A model generated the notes under the pieces. The model searched no databases. It had not been told where the DNA came from and saw nothing but the letters and a program-made list of their open reading frames with translations. Made by a program: the position numbers and the translations under genes. Positions 11,401-21,645 of a stretch of 64,000 nucleotides of DNA are shown one piece after another. The stretch's first letter is position 1. Each line of letters begins with the position of its first letter. Origin of the DNA: Blattamonas nauphoetae (taxonomy: Eukaryota > Preaxostyla > Oxymonadida); the NCBI GenBank assembly GCA_033064195.1, contig JARBJD010000007.1:620001-684000 (forward strand), read 5' to 3'.

Positions 11401-14400
11401 TCTTTTTGGGCATCTGCTTTTGGAGGGATCGCTTTCGACCAAAGATCAAGACTACTTGCTATCTCGTGTGCTGGACATGTTGGCCAAGCCTGTGACAGAA
11501 AAGGAGTTTCACTTTGGGTATGGTATCATGCAGAGAATGCTGCCAAAGATTATGGACTTCCCGCACTTCTGTGTTCGGTTGGTTCAACTTGAAACAGTGA
11601 AAAGCGTCCAACCAAGCTTCATTCAATCGATTGAGGAGAGATTAACTCGATGTTCAAACAGAATCGCTCAAGAAGCACAGAAATATGCCCAGGATCATCT
11701 CGACAAACTCCAGGAAGCAAAAAAATATCCACAACATACAACCAACCCAACTCCAAAGGATGAACACATGTTTAATGGACCACAGTTTCATGTTGATGAG
11801 CCACTGATGGAAGAAGATCATCCATCAAAAATTGAGGCCTCTCTCCCCAAACCATCCACAACAATTGCTCAAGTACTCCAAGGAAAGACCCAGCCAACTC
11901 TCCAATCTCAAGTCACGCGTCCTCAGCCAGTCACACCGAAACAGATCGTTTTCCCAGCAACACCTCACTCAAGCAACTCGCCTCGACAGACCGAACCCTC
12001 TCCACGAAAGCCAAAACAAGAAGCAGAGAAACCAAAAGAGAAGATACACTATCATTCATTTGTTCCTCAATCTCAGCGAGCTATCTCACCATCTTCCACT
12101 GTTCAGACACTCGATCCTTCTGGTTTTCCCGATGTTCCTCGTCCACACCAACCTGCATTGTCAATTCCTCCCCCTCACACTATTGTCGGTATAGCAGAAT
12201 CTCTCAAAACAAAACAAGACTCAAACTCGCTCTTGGCCGATCCCACCGATCAGGTCCGCCAATCCCCACAGTCTGTGCCGTCTCTCGTGTGCACCACACT
12301 CGGAATAGATCCGAAGGGTGTCCTCCTCTCCTCCATTCGCGATCGAATGGCTGTGTGCTTGAGCCAAGCACGCCACGCAAAGCTTGTAGCACTTGTGAAT
12401 AGCATGACAGAAGACAACGCAACAGAAAAGGCGAGACAACTCACGGAAACAGTGCTTAAAGACAGCGACTTTTATGAATACTTTGCCATCTACATTGTGT
12501 ATCTCCGAATAGCGAAGGAAGAGAATCACATTCACGCGTATTCTCTGTTTGTGAATGCAACAAACTCTTTTGCCATTCGGAAACAGGTTGAGAAAGAAAG
12601 TTTAATGGCCGCAAAGGTCCTCCTGAGCACCCCACTGAAAGGAGACAAATTTGCTGAAGCTGATTTCCGGCAAGAGCAATTGTTTGATACCGTTGAGAAG
12701 AAACAGCTGAAGAACTTGGGAGAATTCATCGGTGATTTCATGATCCGTCACAACCGGCCAATTCCAGCATCTCAACTCAATCCGAAAAATCTCCTTTATG
12801 CTGCATTTCAGCGAAACAAGTTGAGTGTTGTCCTTCCGTTCATCTGCAACATTCTGAAATACGCTCCACAAAGTGTTGTATTTGCCAAAATTCAACAGCC
12901 TTGGTTAATGAGCATCATGACAGTCATCAACGAACTGAGCAGGGTCAACTTCAAACAACAACTGATGTTTGTGGTCGACGAGTTTGCCGCACAGATGTCA
13001 CCACTCATTTCAAACTCGGAGACATCTACAACAGCCGAGTTCCTTTCTCATTTTCCTGTTGTTCGTAGCAACCTCGGGAAGTATCCTCTCCTCTATTCAT
13101 GGCAGACCACAAATGACTTTATCCCATCATCGCTCGAATCTGCAATCAAGAAACATCTTGTCGCTTATGAACACAATGTCACGCTTTGGCTCACAATTTT
13201 GTCTCGTGATCCACTCCAACCTCTCACACAGGAAGATCTCCAGTTCTTGGATGCACACGACAACAAATATTCTCTCCCTCAAGATCAGTCGATGTCCCAT
13301 GGTCTTCCTTTCGACAAGAGATTAACAGATCTTCTCAATCCGGATTATCCAAAAGACTTGACAACTACGCGGTTGTGTGTCGATAAATCACAACATTCCC
13401 TCCTCATCAATCTCCCCACCCCGATCCACAAAATTCGCGTGCCCATCCCACAACAGATATTTACAACAAATATCCGTCTCCATCTCCAGTCGTGTACAGA
13501 AGAAGCCATGCAAACAGCCTACACAAACTGTTTCTCATACATCTGCGAAAAAACATATCGTATAACCTTCTCTGTCGTTCTCCAGCTAATCTTTCGAGAT
13601 TCTGCTTTTTCGGTGTGGCCTGACCCACACTCCTTCACTCGAAGTGCATATCTAAAAGAGAAGATGAAAGCGGCAATGGGAGGAACAGAAATGACTCAAC
13701 AAAAGTCAATCACTCCAAGAGAGATCATGACAGATCTTGTCATGGAAGAAGTTGAGAAAGTCACGGCTTTGTGGGCTTATTCATTTGCTACTCAGTATCT
13801 TTTCTCCCGTACATCACCCCTCATCACAAACAAATTGGAGACCTTCTATCCAGGACTGGGAGAACATAAAACGAACGTGAAAGACTTCCTGATCAATTCA
13901 ATGGTGGATGATTATATCTACTTGATGACTGACCTCGTTGTCCATAATGTCATCAGCAGACTGGAGCCATTCATTCAGGATCAAGTGAAATACAGACAGC
14001 ATCTTCAAGAACAGTTCGGAGGAGTTCCGGAGTCATTCAGGAGAGATCTGGAGTTGTCGATGAGAAAAACCAACACATTTTTTGATCCATCGAGAGGAAG
14101 ATTGTCGCAGATGACTTCAATTCCCTCTGAATTAGTGCCACTCGGGGCGAGACCATTCGCCTTCAACGATCCAACTCCTCGTGCTCCAGCCTTCAATGCA
14201 TCGGTAGCAATTCTTCCATCATCTCTAAACTCCATGCTCCATCAGGAATTAAGACAATTCCTCCCAACCTGGCCCTTCTCCAACACTGGTCGTGCTCTCC
14301 ATCTGAATATCATTCCGATGTCGATCCTTCTCGCTTTCCACTCGCCGATCGTCAGAGATCGCTTCTCACTCCTTCCGTCCTTGCCTAAATTGACCTGGAC

Positions 14401-17400
14401 AAAGCCAAAAATGGATCTTGACTGTTTTCCACCACTATGTCCGGCTCTTCCACCCATCCCATCGTCAAAAGAACCGTTCAGAATCAAACGATCGGTGTAT
14501 GTCTTGACTCTCAAGAAGATTATAGATCTGGCAGTTGACAAATACACATTGTGGGCCTCACATTACCAAGCTCTCCTGTTTCGTGTTCTGCTCTGCATCT
14601 CGGCATTTGCTTGCCATCTCACAGATCGGTTGCTGGTGGATAGGGAGGCGAAATTACCAAAAACAATCCCTGAGGGGAAGGTTCAAGGCTTGGTGAATGA
14701 ATTAAAACAGGTTATCAGGCAATTTCATGAAGAGAGATCAACTGGATTGACTGATATTCAGGAATCTCCATCTCTGAAACAGCTCCGAGAAATATCAATT
14801 CCATCAGTGGTAGCCTCATCGCTTTATTCGAAAGAAAATCTAAAACACAGCGCGGATAAACTGTTAAAGCAGATTGAAATCGCAAACAATGATCTCGCAC
14901 TTTTGATGACTCAATTCCCGAAACTTATTGGGAGAGATCTTCCTCAGCTAACCCAAAATTTATGCGAGCACGCCAACACCATCTTCAACGACACAGTCGC
15001 ACAGCAGTACCCAGATATCACTCCCGCTCCTCTCGCCCACCCTCTCTTCCTTGAATCAATTCAAATGATGATCTCAGAACTTGAGCACCAAGTCCTTGTT
15101 GATTGTGTGAAAACTGTCACGGATATTCTGTTCAATGGACCTCCCCCTTACATCTCCATCTTTCATGCACCTCCCTCTTCATCGCTTTCGTTCATCCTCA
15201 ACACCAATATGACGTGGCCATGGCCAAACGAAATTCCACTCCGGATGAAGCCGTTCCAAAATGTTCCCTACCGTCCTCTCTCAACAGCTGTTGTGGAATA
15301 TGCACAGGTGGACGAATCTGATCCCACAAAACTGCCATACTCCATCATTCCTCCAGACTCGATATTCCCGAATATTGAAAGACTCGGACAATCCAACAAC
15401 CAAAATGAGTATCACAAACTTCTTGCTGATCATGTTCAGACGAAGTTTACAAATGTGTTCCAGGAGACACTCGAATTGTGTGAAAATGACGACGTGTCCG
15501 ATCCAAATTTCAAGGATGGGAAAGCCATGTTTCAATTTATCTTCACCTCGTTTTCCAAGCCAGTTCAACGACATGAGGGCGAGGAAGACTTCATCCGTCG
15601 TCTGAGACTGCTCCGATTCATCCCCTCCTTCATCCGTCTCCCCTCCCAACACGTTTTTGAGGACAACAAGAGCCATACTGCTCTTCGCGACATGCTCCGC
15701 TCCCCTGATGCGAACTCACCGGACGATCTTTCGTTGATACTCGGAACAGTTCCTCCATCAACCGAATATTTCCCATACGCTGCACGTGATATTTTCTTTG
15801 ACCATTTATTCGAGGTGTTGGAAATGTTTAATAGCTACCATCCACACACAACAAGAATCTGTCTGGAGAATTCTGTCATCGCAAGCATTGTATCTCCAAA
15901 CTTCATGACGATGATGATCTCTCCAACCATCCCGCCAGTGTGTTCTACTCTTACTTTCCCGACTCACCCGACACTCGGATCACAACCTCCTCTTGATTTC
16001 TGGCCACCTTCTCTCCCAACGTCCATTCCTCGTGTTGTGACACTCTCTCTTCATTCAGCCTACTCAACGGCGTTTATGAATCAACAGCATCTCCATCAGT
16101 CATTCTTCCTTTTCAGTCTGTTCGACAAAAACTATGCCAACGCGAAGACCATCTTCCATGTTCTCACAGAGATCGTTCGACAAGCATGGCGCGCAGCTTT
16201 CTATACAAAAGCTGTTGGAGATGAGGAGGAAATCAATGAAGTAGAGTATCTTGTTCCACCCACTCATGATGGACTGATCTACAACACGCCAGGTGATAAA
16301 TCCATCTTGGGTGTTTTTAACCGGATTCTTTTAGCACACAAGGAGAAATCTGGCACCCTCCGCAGCATTCCATTCGTAATCGACAAACCGTCCGTCACCC
16401 AATTGTTTGAAAGAGTGTCGCTGAACACGGAAACCAAGACGGCCCGTGTCCGTCCGGTCGCTGTTGTTATTGTCCCTGAAATGACGCGTCATTTGATTGG
16501 TTTGTTCGATGTTCTCCGGTCGTTCCTCTCGCTCGTTATCGAGGACCCTCGTCTCAAGAAAGGAAGACCAGCAGCCCCTGATCAACCTCCGCGCATCATT
16601 CAACCGTCTGTTTCGCCAGATCCCAAGTTCCTGTCGTCTCTGCCTCTCCCACCACTTCCACAACCGCAAGAAATCGTCCCAAGCGCAACCCTTCTTGGGA
16701 TGGCAGAATTGTTTGATCTGATGTCGCTTATAATCGCTGATTGGAAAACAATATCTCCTTTCATCCGCTTCACTGCAATAATTTCTACAACATCAGCCAA
16801 CCCAATCAACGATCGAGGCGACATTAGTCGAGTTCTGGCTGCGGACACGGTTGAGTTAGTGGAAAAGGGCCCGTTCACAGCTCCTCAAATCCAACAATGT
16901 GTTGCTTTCCACAATCTGCAGAAGGACCACCAACAACTTCTCAATCAACAATTCAAGGAATCTATTGCTCTTCCTGTTGGAAGTCTCATCCGTCAATTCG
17001 ACAATATCCTTGTCCGTGATTTCTCGATTCTGGTTCGACAAGGTCACTCACTCGTTGCTTCACACAGAACACCAATTGTGACCATGAAAAACAACGAGAT
17101 CATCGCTACAAGTGATCCATTGGCATTCAACCGAGTCAGAAATTACAAACAAACCTACTTCATTCGAGATGCGATCCACGCAGATTTCACCAAGCGTATC
17201 AGAGTACATTGTGAAAGACTCCAGCTCCAATGCAAAGATCAATTCAGAAGACTCCGCATGGTCCAATCGAAGATTGATTTTGAAGGATTTCTGCAAGGCT
17301 TCAACAACATTGTAACACTTCTACATGACCCGTCGACAAAGATGAAGGAAATGGATGTCATCATCCCATGGGTGCACTCTGTGAAGGACACTTTCTTCCG

Positions 17401-19423
17401 AATTGACGCACTGGAACTCTCGTTTGTGGCTCTGACACGCTTCACAATCCAACGCATCAATTTCTTCTCGCAGGAGACCAAGATACCTGGGAATACAGAG
17501 GAACAGAAGAAAGAATCCACAAACAAGTTGACCTTGTATTTATTGGCCTTCATGACCATATTCCGCTTGATCCTCAGCTTATATATCACCACTGCCCTCA
17601 AAACAGTCCCCAATCGATCATACGCAGACACTCTTAGTCCAGAAGAGAATTACGTAGTGTATATCTGCAAAGTTGCACTTTCTCTCTTCGCAGACATGGC
17701 TAACTCTCTGACATTTGTCTCACCTGAACAGGGCATGCAAGAATCAGATACTCTCAGTATCATCATCCCACGTGTCGTATCCGTTATCTCTGAGGAAATG
17801 AGGAAGTGTTTGTGTGTGGAAGAAACAATGGCAACCCGTAGAATAACACTTGAGTTGGACTTTCTGGCAGTATCAAAAGGAGGAGAACCACTCCACTTCG
17901 TCAAATCAGCTTATCGACAAGCAAAAATCGCAATTGCATCCGATTCAATCAACCAACAGAAGGATAATAACACCCACTTCCACGCTCCCCCTTCTTTCGA
18001 AGCATTCCGAGCAGATCGCCTGAACTTGGAGGTGATCAGCCTTCTCAAGGAATTTGTGATGCTTTTCATGACACAACATCTCCATCTCTTCTGTCAAGTG
18101 ATCTCATCAGTTCATCTTGTGTGCCATCTTGGCCTGCCCTCATATATCACGATAGACACGAACAGAGAGAAACCACAGCCAGCTCTGATCCAACTGTATA
18201 CCGACAGCGTCCCATGGACTGTCTTGATGGATATTCTTCTTCGAATGATAGACCAACTGCGAACGATATATACTCGTGTTCTGGAGCAGATCTGTGCAGC
18301 CAACAAAATCCATCCCAGCCAGTTGACAACACAACAGAAACAGGCAGCCTTCCAAGAACCCATTCTTGCAACCTTCTACAAATCACTTGTCTGGGTCGTG
18401 AAGATCTTATCAGATCGGAGTCCAGAGTTTATTTGTGTACAATCGCCACGTCTATTGTCGTTCATAGAATTTGATCCAATGGGCGAGCTTCGGATCATCA
18501 TCAGTAATACCCCCTCGTGCAAAGAAGCAATCATCCCCACTCGTCCTCTTTCGTCATGGGATGCGGAGATCATCGATCATGAACGAGCACCTCGGGTGAA
18601 AGAAGGTGAAGAACCAAAAGAATCTGACTTCAGAAAGATTCGAGACAGAACTTCGCTTGGATTTGGGTGTTATGTGAACGTATGGTATGAAACAGTATTG
18701 CGTATGCATTACAAAGAGCAGAATCAAATGGACTTGATCGAACACATCCACAAACTTCTCCAAAGCAAGAAAGGAGATATCTTACCGTTCTTCACACCAG
18801 ATGGACTCATGAACGAGAATCGACGAGCACTGAAAGATGCCATCATCAACACAATCAAACTCCCAAATGTGGTCGGTCATTTTGTGACATATATTGCATC
18901 ATACTCCGCCCGTGGATATCAACATTTCCTCATTCACGAGGCCCAAGCCCCTCCAAACGAAGTCCTTCACACACATATTTTGGAATGCCCACATGCACTC
19001 AACAGCATTCTCTTTATTTACATGTTGTGGGAGGATCCTCGAATTCCGCAGGCAAACCCACATATTCTCGCGGCACTGATCAACCTACTGACAACACCAT
19101 CTGCTCTCTGTACATTTGCTTCATACACAATCTTCTTCCTTCTTCTTCGAGGGGATGTACAAACTCTGTTTGAGCAGGACACAATGATTTCTCGTGATAA
19201 GCCAGCAACAATGCTCTATCCACAACTCCCCATTCAGCCTCACTCAGAACAAAATGCGCAATGTATTGTTGAAGCTCTCGTTAACAAGCAGCACTTGACA
19301 CGTCCACAAAATCCATACGGACTTGCTGCGGTCATTGATACAATCATTACTAGGACGAGTGCATTTGATGCTCCTTATTTTACTGATCTTCGTCAGAACA
19401 TCCCAAATCCTCTTCAACATTAA
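8459..19423 (+). CDS. CNOT1: CCR4-NOT complex scaffold NOT1 (CNOT1), giant single-exon form
   Basis: Central scaffold of the CCR4-NOT deadenylase, which shortens mRNA poly(A) tails. A single exon of 10,965 bp encodes 3,654 aa, well above the ~2,100-2,400 of yeast and human. The start is the first ATG in frame (MEPAIDRTALLSALEG); upstream codons are non-ATG. The N-terminal HEAT-like region covers about 1-1050. A Pro-rich linker follows (about 1090-1260). The CAF1-binding MIF4G domain (about 1280-1535) is clear: KQLKNLGEFIGDF, LLYAAFQRNKLSVVLPFIC and QQPWLMSIMTVINEL. The CNOT9-binding helical region follows at about 1660-1870. The C-terminal NOT1 domain ends with HALNSILFIYMLWEDP and the conserved VNKQHLTRPQNPYGL motif near 3,610. 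The extra length is spread through linkers and middle HEAT segments. It should act in the cytoplasm and P-bodies. Confidence 0.93.
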   Translation: MEPAIDRTALLSALEGISSTAQADHGELTATAQQLFGSFFDAIDPCTSLLMTFQALLFAPSLTTHAVFHRFTLTLQEKKHLVDSHFVSLLLTQFIFDIRKKRLSVTSNSDQETLSTVLSNTQTIITGMIAYLHPAHPISVSILAAMSSQINGNVFPLPPGFLQNPEHLPETLVPNASTDSFPPIEQPSHHFSWESIIAGFNTPTFFIQNRFEFEYLHFFLRTLHATQCRFNDTQPIAMPAFPIASLLTINNHTSGHIFTDPFELDHSVPPSTRPLPHLNIWKNTYAQVSLIDGMIASSLASKSTIPQFTSLKLVDTAEEINNQTPNFESTTYSFVGGHVICGHTFSIIKQDTDANTHQNADKHNEKEQPHVGIVDLYRTLLAILHAPTFPSISNPLSTHTSAVILNMLKQAALQSPFYTIYSILFSQFSPVKDTQRKHIESLALASALPLSTYFNSLQGTFIADTFTLVFTYPILTALQSPLFANDTRTYLSTLPNWMVNFTDFLSPLITPVFSLFPEAMAIIMLQMLYTLPLSTPPPPSLIPPTLVPSNVLLFVPSPASALFASLLFHQPFLDTLLQQTPSKHTIFFILIIVSVSCMPYFSSPQPRHIIPSLRSTTIRGFFTTSLQRLFTFEQDSHFGLFDQFINSALTVIKDRIVPFLVVPYSTPPDDEDVTSWIVQNESEIIAFDAGNILDDFPPLRDDNPQLTLAVDSLTFDVCMCNISEDTDLGFPFCPMLHGKAVKWLLQLICRCYQWLPETTAEEFTVSLQPFFNLNKHPLLHTPPELVTHVKAGKAERDAYFKEHPSPFPEQPLNDISMPLFLPPDTEPPLASAFPLPPTPSSHSHYSLHIPPSPPGIHISLDVPDPRPNDPPNSNRNWQFDTEPAEVTAFDSIPEAVLAEAEGLIASYFNDQRSAEDFARLLAKWKGTDETGPIRASDSSLPINPNSPASRHQTYALIIQQLLNELNFILTYADANMRRLADLFGHLLLEGSLSTKDQDYLLSRVLDMLAKPVTEKEFHFGYGIMQRMLPKIMDFPHFCVRLVQLETVKSVQPSFIQSIEERLTRCSNRIAQEAQKYAQDHLDKLQEAKKYPQHTTNPTPKDEHMFNGPQFHVDEPLMEEDHPSKIEASLPKPSTTIAQVLQGKTQPTLQSQVTRPQPVTPKQIVFPATPHSSNSPRQTEPSPRKPKQEAEKPKEKIHYHSFVPQSQRAISPSSTVQTLDPSGFPDVPRPHQPALSIPPPHTIVGIAESLKTKQDSNSLLADPTDQVRQSPQSVPSLVCTTLGIDPKGVLLSSIRDRMAVCLSQARHAKLVALVNSMTEDNATEKARQLTETVLKDSDFYEYFAIYIVYLRIAKEENHIHAYSLFVNATNSFAIRKQVEKESLMAAKVLLSTPLKGDKFAEADFRQEQLFDTVEKKQLKNLGEFIGDFMIRHNRPIPASQLNPKNLLYAAFQRNKLSVVLPFICNILKYAPQSVVFAKIQQPWLMSIMTVINELSRVNFKQQLMFVVDEFAAQMSPLISNSETSTTAEFLSHFPVVRSNLGKYPLLYSWQTTNDFIPSSLESAIKKHLVAYEHNVTLWLTILSRDPLQPLTQEDLQFLDAHDNKYSLPQDQSMSHGLPFDKRLTDLLNPDYPKDLTTTRLCVDKSQHSLLINLPTPIHKIRVPIPQQIFTTNIRLHLQSCTEEAMQTAYTNCFSYICEKTYRITFSVVLQLIFRDSAFSVWPDPHSFTRSAYLKEKMKAAMGGTEMTQQKSITPREIMTDLVMEEVEKVTALWAYSFATQYLFSRTSPLITNKLETFYPGLGEHKTNVKDFLINSMVDDYIYLMTDLVVHNVISRLEPFIQDQVKYRQHLQEQFGGVPESFRRDLELSMRKTNTFFDPSRGRLSQMTSIPSELVPLGARPFAFNDPTPRAPAFNASVAILPSSLNSMLHQELRQFLPTWPFSNTGRALHLNIIPMSILLAFHSPIVRDRFSLLPSLPKLTWTKPKMDLDCFPPLCPALPPIPSSKEPFRIKRSVYVLTLKKIIDLAVDKYTLWASHYQALLFRVLLCISAFACHLTDRLLVDREAKLPKTIPEGKVQGLVNELKQVIRQFHEERSTGLTDIQESPSLKQLREISIPSVVASSLYSKENLKHSADKLLKQIEIANNDLALLMTQFPKLIGRDLPQLTQNLCEHANTIFNDTVAQQYPDITPAPLAHPLFLESIQMMISELEHQVLVDCVKTVTDILFNGPPPYISIFHAPPSSSLSFILNTNMTWPWPNEIPLRMKPFQNVPYRPLSTAVVEYAQVDESDPTKLPYSIIPPDSIFPNIERLGQSNNQNEYHKLLADHVQTKFTNVFQETLELCENDDVSDPNFKDGKAMFQFIFTSFSKPVQRHEGEEDFIRRLRLLRFIPSFIRLPSQHVFEDNKSHTALRDMLRSPDANSPDDLSLILGTVPPSTEYFPYAARDIFFDHLFEVLEMFNSYHPHTTRICLENSVIASIVSPNFMTMMISPTIPPVCSTLTFPTHPTLGSQPPLDFWPPSLPTSIPRVVTLSLHSAYSTAFMNQQHLHQSFFLFSLFDKNYANAKTIFHVLTEIVRQAWRAAFYTKAVGDEEEINEVEYLVPPTHDGLIYNTPGDKSILGVFNRILLAHKEKSGTLRSIPFVIDKPSVTQLFERVSLNTETKTARVRPVAVVIVPEMTRHLIGLFDVLRSFLSLVIEDPRLKKGRPAAPDQPPRIIQPSVSPDPKFLSSLPLPPLPQPQEIVPSATLLGMAELFDLMSLIIADWKTISPFIRFTAIISTTSANPINDRGDISRVLAADTVELVEKGPFTAPQIQQCVAFHNLQKDHQQLLNQQFKESIALPVGSLIRQFDNILVRDFSILVRQGHSLVASHRTPIVTMKNNEIIATSDPLAFNRVRNYKQTYFIRDAIHADFTKRIRVHCERLQLQCKDQFRRLRMVQSKIDFEGFLQGFNNIVTLLHDPSTKMKEMDVIIPWVHSVKDTFFRIDALELSFVALTRFTIQRINFFSQETKIPGNTEEQKKESTNKLTLYLLAFMTIFRLILSLYITTALKTVPNRSYADTLSPEENYVVYICKVALSLFADMANSLTFVSPEQGMQESDTLSIIIPRVVSVISEEMRKCLCVEETMATRRITLELDFLAVSKGGEPLHFVKSAYRQAKIAIASDSINQQKDNNTHFHAPPSFEAFRADRLNLEVISLLKEFVMLFMTQHLHLFCQVISSVHLVCHLGLPSYITIDTNREKPQPALIQLYTDSVPWTVLMDILLRMIDQLRTIYTRVLEQICAANKIHPSQLTTQQKQAAFQEPILATFYKSLVWVVKILSDRSPEFICVQSPRLLSFIEFDPMGELRIIISNTPSCKEAIIPTRPLSSWDAEIIDHERAPRVKEGEEPKESDFRKIRDRTSLGFGCYVNVWYETVLRMHYKEQNQMDLIEHIHKLLQSKKGDILPFFTPDGLMNENRRALKDAIINTIKLPNVVGHFVTYIASYSARGYQHFLIHEAQAPPNEVLHTHILECPHALNSILFIYMLWEDPRIPQANPHILAALINLLTTPSALCTFASYTIFFLLLRGDVQTLFEQDTMISRDKPATMLYPQLPIQPHSEQNAQCIVEALVNKQHLTRPQNPYGLAAVIDTIITRTSAFDAPYFTDLRQNIPNPLQH

Positions 19424-20167
19424 TTCACACTTCACATTCTGTTTTGAAAGTTACTTCTTCTTTCACATTACAAATGAGTCGAGAATGATCATGGGAGTTT
19501 TTCGTTGGTGATTTCCGTTTCACCAAATGTTGGGTTGATCATTTCAACTTCAGTTTTCTGACAGTTCAACACACACGATCAGACTACTCTTGCGGAAACA
19601 ATTAAAAAGATTGCTATTGACGCTTTGAAACATGGGTACATCTCCATTTTCGATCATATTCGCTCAGCTCTTCCACGTTTATGTCCAAAATTGAGGATTT
19701 GTCGGAGGGGGTTTTGTGGATTTCCACCGAAACGACTGAAACATGCGAATGTCAAATGAAAAATACCAAATCAAACTTCTTAACATGTCTTTCGTAATTT
19801 AGCCTCAGCAGAGCAGAAATGTGTGAATCGAATAGTCCGGAAAAAGCTGCCTCCATCGCCAATCACCGAGTCGGCTTTTCGAAAGCAGGATGGCAGCTGG
19901 ATGCGAGTTCGAGATGTCACCTTTCCAGGACTTGAAACTGGCGACAAATACTAAAAAATCCTGAAACCTTTCGTCATCTCCTCACATTCAATAGTTCATG
20001 AACCGGAACGAATTACTGATTGAAGTGTTCAAAGTTGAAGTCCAATAATGTCTAAAATACTAGTTCACGATCCTATGTCGATATTCTGCTTTTTTGTTCC
20101 GCGTAGACAACATTCTGGACAGGGAATAATAATCATCAAAAGTATCGAAATGGTGTGGGGTTTCGCT
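19424..20167 (+). other. 3' flank of CNOT1 with a possible small two-exon gene (about 19565-19953)
   Basis: I recognise nothing here. One plus-strand frame is open from an acceptor-like CTGACAG at about 19565 to 19759 and reads AETIKKIAIDALKHGYISIF then DHIRSALPRLCP. A second open stretch from an acceptor ATTTAG at 19802 reads KCVNRIVRKKLPPSP then WMRVRDVTFPGLETGDKY before TAA at about 19953. Both have normal amino-acid composition and would join at one of two candidate donors. No start exon could be placed with confidence and no family is recognised, so this may be a small gene, a decayed gene or chance. Confidence 0.25.
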
Positions 20168-20308
20168 GTATATCGTATTTTGAGGTTTTCTCGGGATCCA
20201 GTGGGAAGAAAAGTCTAAAATGTTATTTTTTTCTTAGTTTGACCAAAAGTGATAATTCCAGAAAAAAAGCACTAATTGTTGACATGGAACTAATTGGTGA
20301 CGCCACTA
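20168..20308 (+). mobile_element. Truncated right end of TAGTG-type foldback MITE
   Basis: The stretch begins at the conserved TATTTTGAGGTTTTCTCGGG core edge, continues through CTTAGTTTGACC, and ends in ATTGGTGACGCCACTA followed by TAA. This matches the right terminal ~140 bp of the complete copies at 24282-24888 and 24992-25584. No matching left end is found next to it, so it is a truncated copy. Confidence 0.7.
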
Positions 20309-20532
20309 TAATACCGCATTCAACCGACCATGATGTCGAGAGAGTGAAACAACCAACCTGTTCTCCAACTCCTCGAAAAAGGATGAACTCTTGTCTGATT
20401 ATGATTTTGATTCCACTGCTCCATTGCAAGACAGGCATTATTCTCACTTCAGTATACTCACATCCTTCCATAAATAAAAAAGTGATTTAACAGTCTGGAA
20501 TTGTTTCACATTTCGTGATGGTAGCGCCCGTT

Positions 20533-21381
20533 TCAGTGAGGATGTATGTGAATAAAACATGGGAAAAAATGTTCGGCTAGCAGAAACAATTGGCAGTTGA
20601 GGTTGTTGACGAGGTCAGTAGTCCTGGAGAGAAACTGGTGGAGACACCACACAATATCATTGATAGAGTGTCTTCCAACGATCTGTACCAAGTGATAGCC
20701 ATCTCTGTTTGTGGAATACGTCGCATCCATTCAAAAAACTGTGTGAAATTGTCACTATTGTTACATCGAAGCCTCTGAACGAAGTTGATAGATGTCCCTT
20801 TGTTTGGCCTCAGAAAAGAATGAGTGAAAGCCAAAGAGGTTGATTGGGAAGGATGCTTGGAAGGCTCTTGTCAGCAATTGTGTTCTCTTGGAATCCGTCC
20901 CACTCATCCAAATTGGGGTCTCCAGATCAATGCAACTTCCCCTTGTCTCAAACGTGATCGGTCTCGACAACAAATTCTTCGAAAAAAATACCATCTATGG
21001 TTTGAGCAGCTTTTGTCGAGATCTTTACGATAACAATGTACTTTATCTGGTGCAAAACGGATTTCTGGTTGTGGAGAAACGAGTGGAAAAAGTTGAGAAA
21101 AATGTGTGCATTTCTTGCTTCCCCACTATTTGCACTAGATTGTAGCCATTCTTATTCGTAATATAAGTGGTGTCCATGAGCAACACCGTTGGGAACTGAC
21201 GATATAGCTTGATCGATGAAGGAGAAGCAATAAACATTGCTGAAATGGTTCCGTTCAATTCCTTTCTGAAGCCTGTGGTGTAGCCTTTTTGCGTTCTCAT
21301 TTCATCGATTGTGAGTGGGATGTCTCTTGATTTCACTCCCCCCTTGATGAGAGATAGTATAGTTTCTACATCATAGTCCAC
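20533..21381 (-). pseudogene. MULE-type transposase remnants, at least two copies, interrupted
   Basis: Two minus-strand stretches carry the first catalytic block of MULE (Mutator-like) transposases: LMDTTYITNKNGYNLVQIVG (about 21130-21190) and MDATYSTNRDGYHLVQIVG (about 20650-20710). Each matches the family pattern hMDATYxTNxxGxxLhxhVG, including the first DDE aspartate. The upstream fragment adds about 60 residues of plausible N-terminal transposase (KGYTTGFRKELNGTISAMF). A FEWMRRI-like fragment and an LFGFHSFFSEAKQRD stretch lie between them in shifting frames. Sequence resembling the local MITE core (about 20985-21120) sits inside the older copy. Reading frames are broken several times, so no active transposase is present. 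DNA-transposon assignment is reasonable; element ends were not found. Confidence 0.65.
20985..21120 (+). mobile_element. MITE core fragment inside MULE remnant
   Basis: The segment TTTTGTCGAGATCT...GCAAAACGGATTTCTGGTTGTGGAGAAA is shared with 25330-25440 of the foldback element (and in reverse complement with 23130-23230). It lies within the MULE-like remnant and lacks the element termini, so it is either a truncated insertion or a shared ancestral segment. Confidence 0.5.
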
Positions 21382-21645
21382 TGATCGGACTTCATCGAGA
21401 AATTAAAATTGAGGCCACACAAACAGCCTTGATCCAGTGTCGTTGAATGGGGACGCTGTTCCGCCTTTTTCACCTGTTTGCGAGGATGTGAGACACACCA
21501 ATAATGAATACAAACAAGCTGATATTGAGGCCGAATCTAACCAAATGAAGTGAACTCATCACAAAAAGTGCATGTCATCCAGGTCTCATTTTTCACCTGG
21601 ATGAAACGTACTGCGGTTTAAAGCGCACAAAGATTCCAAACATAG

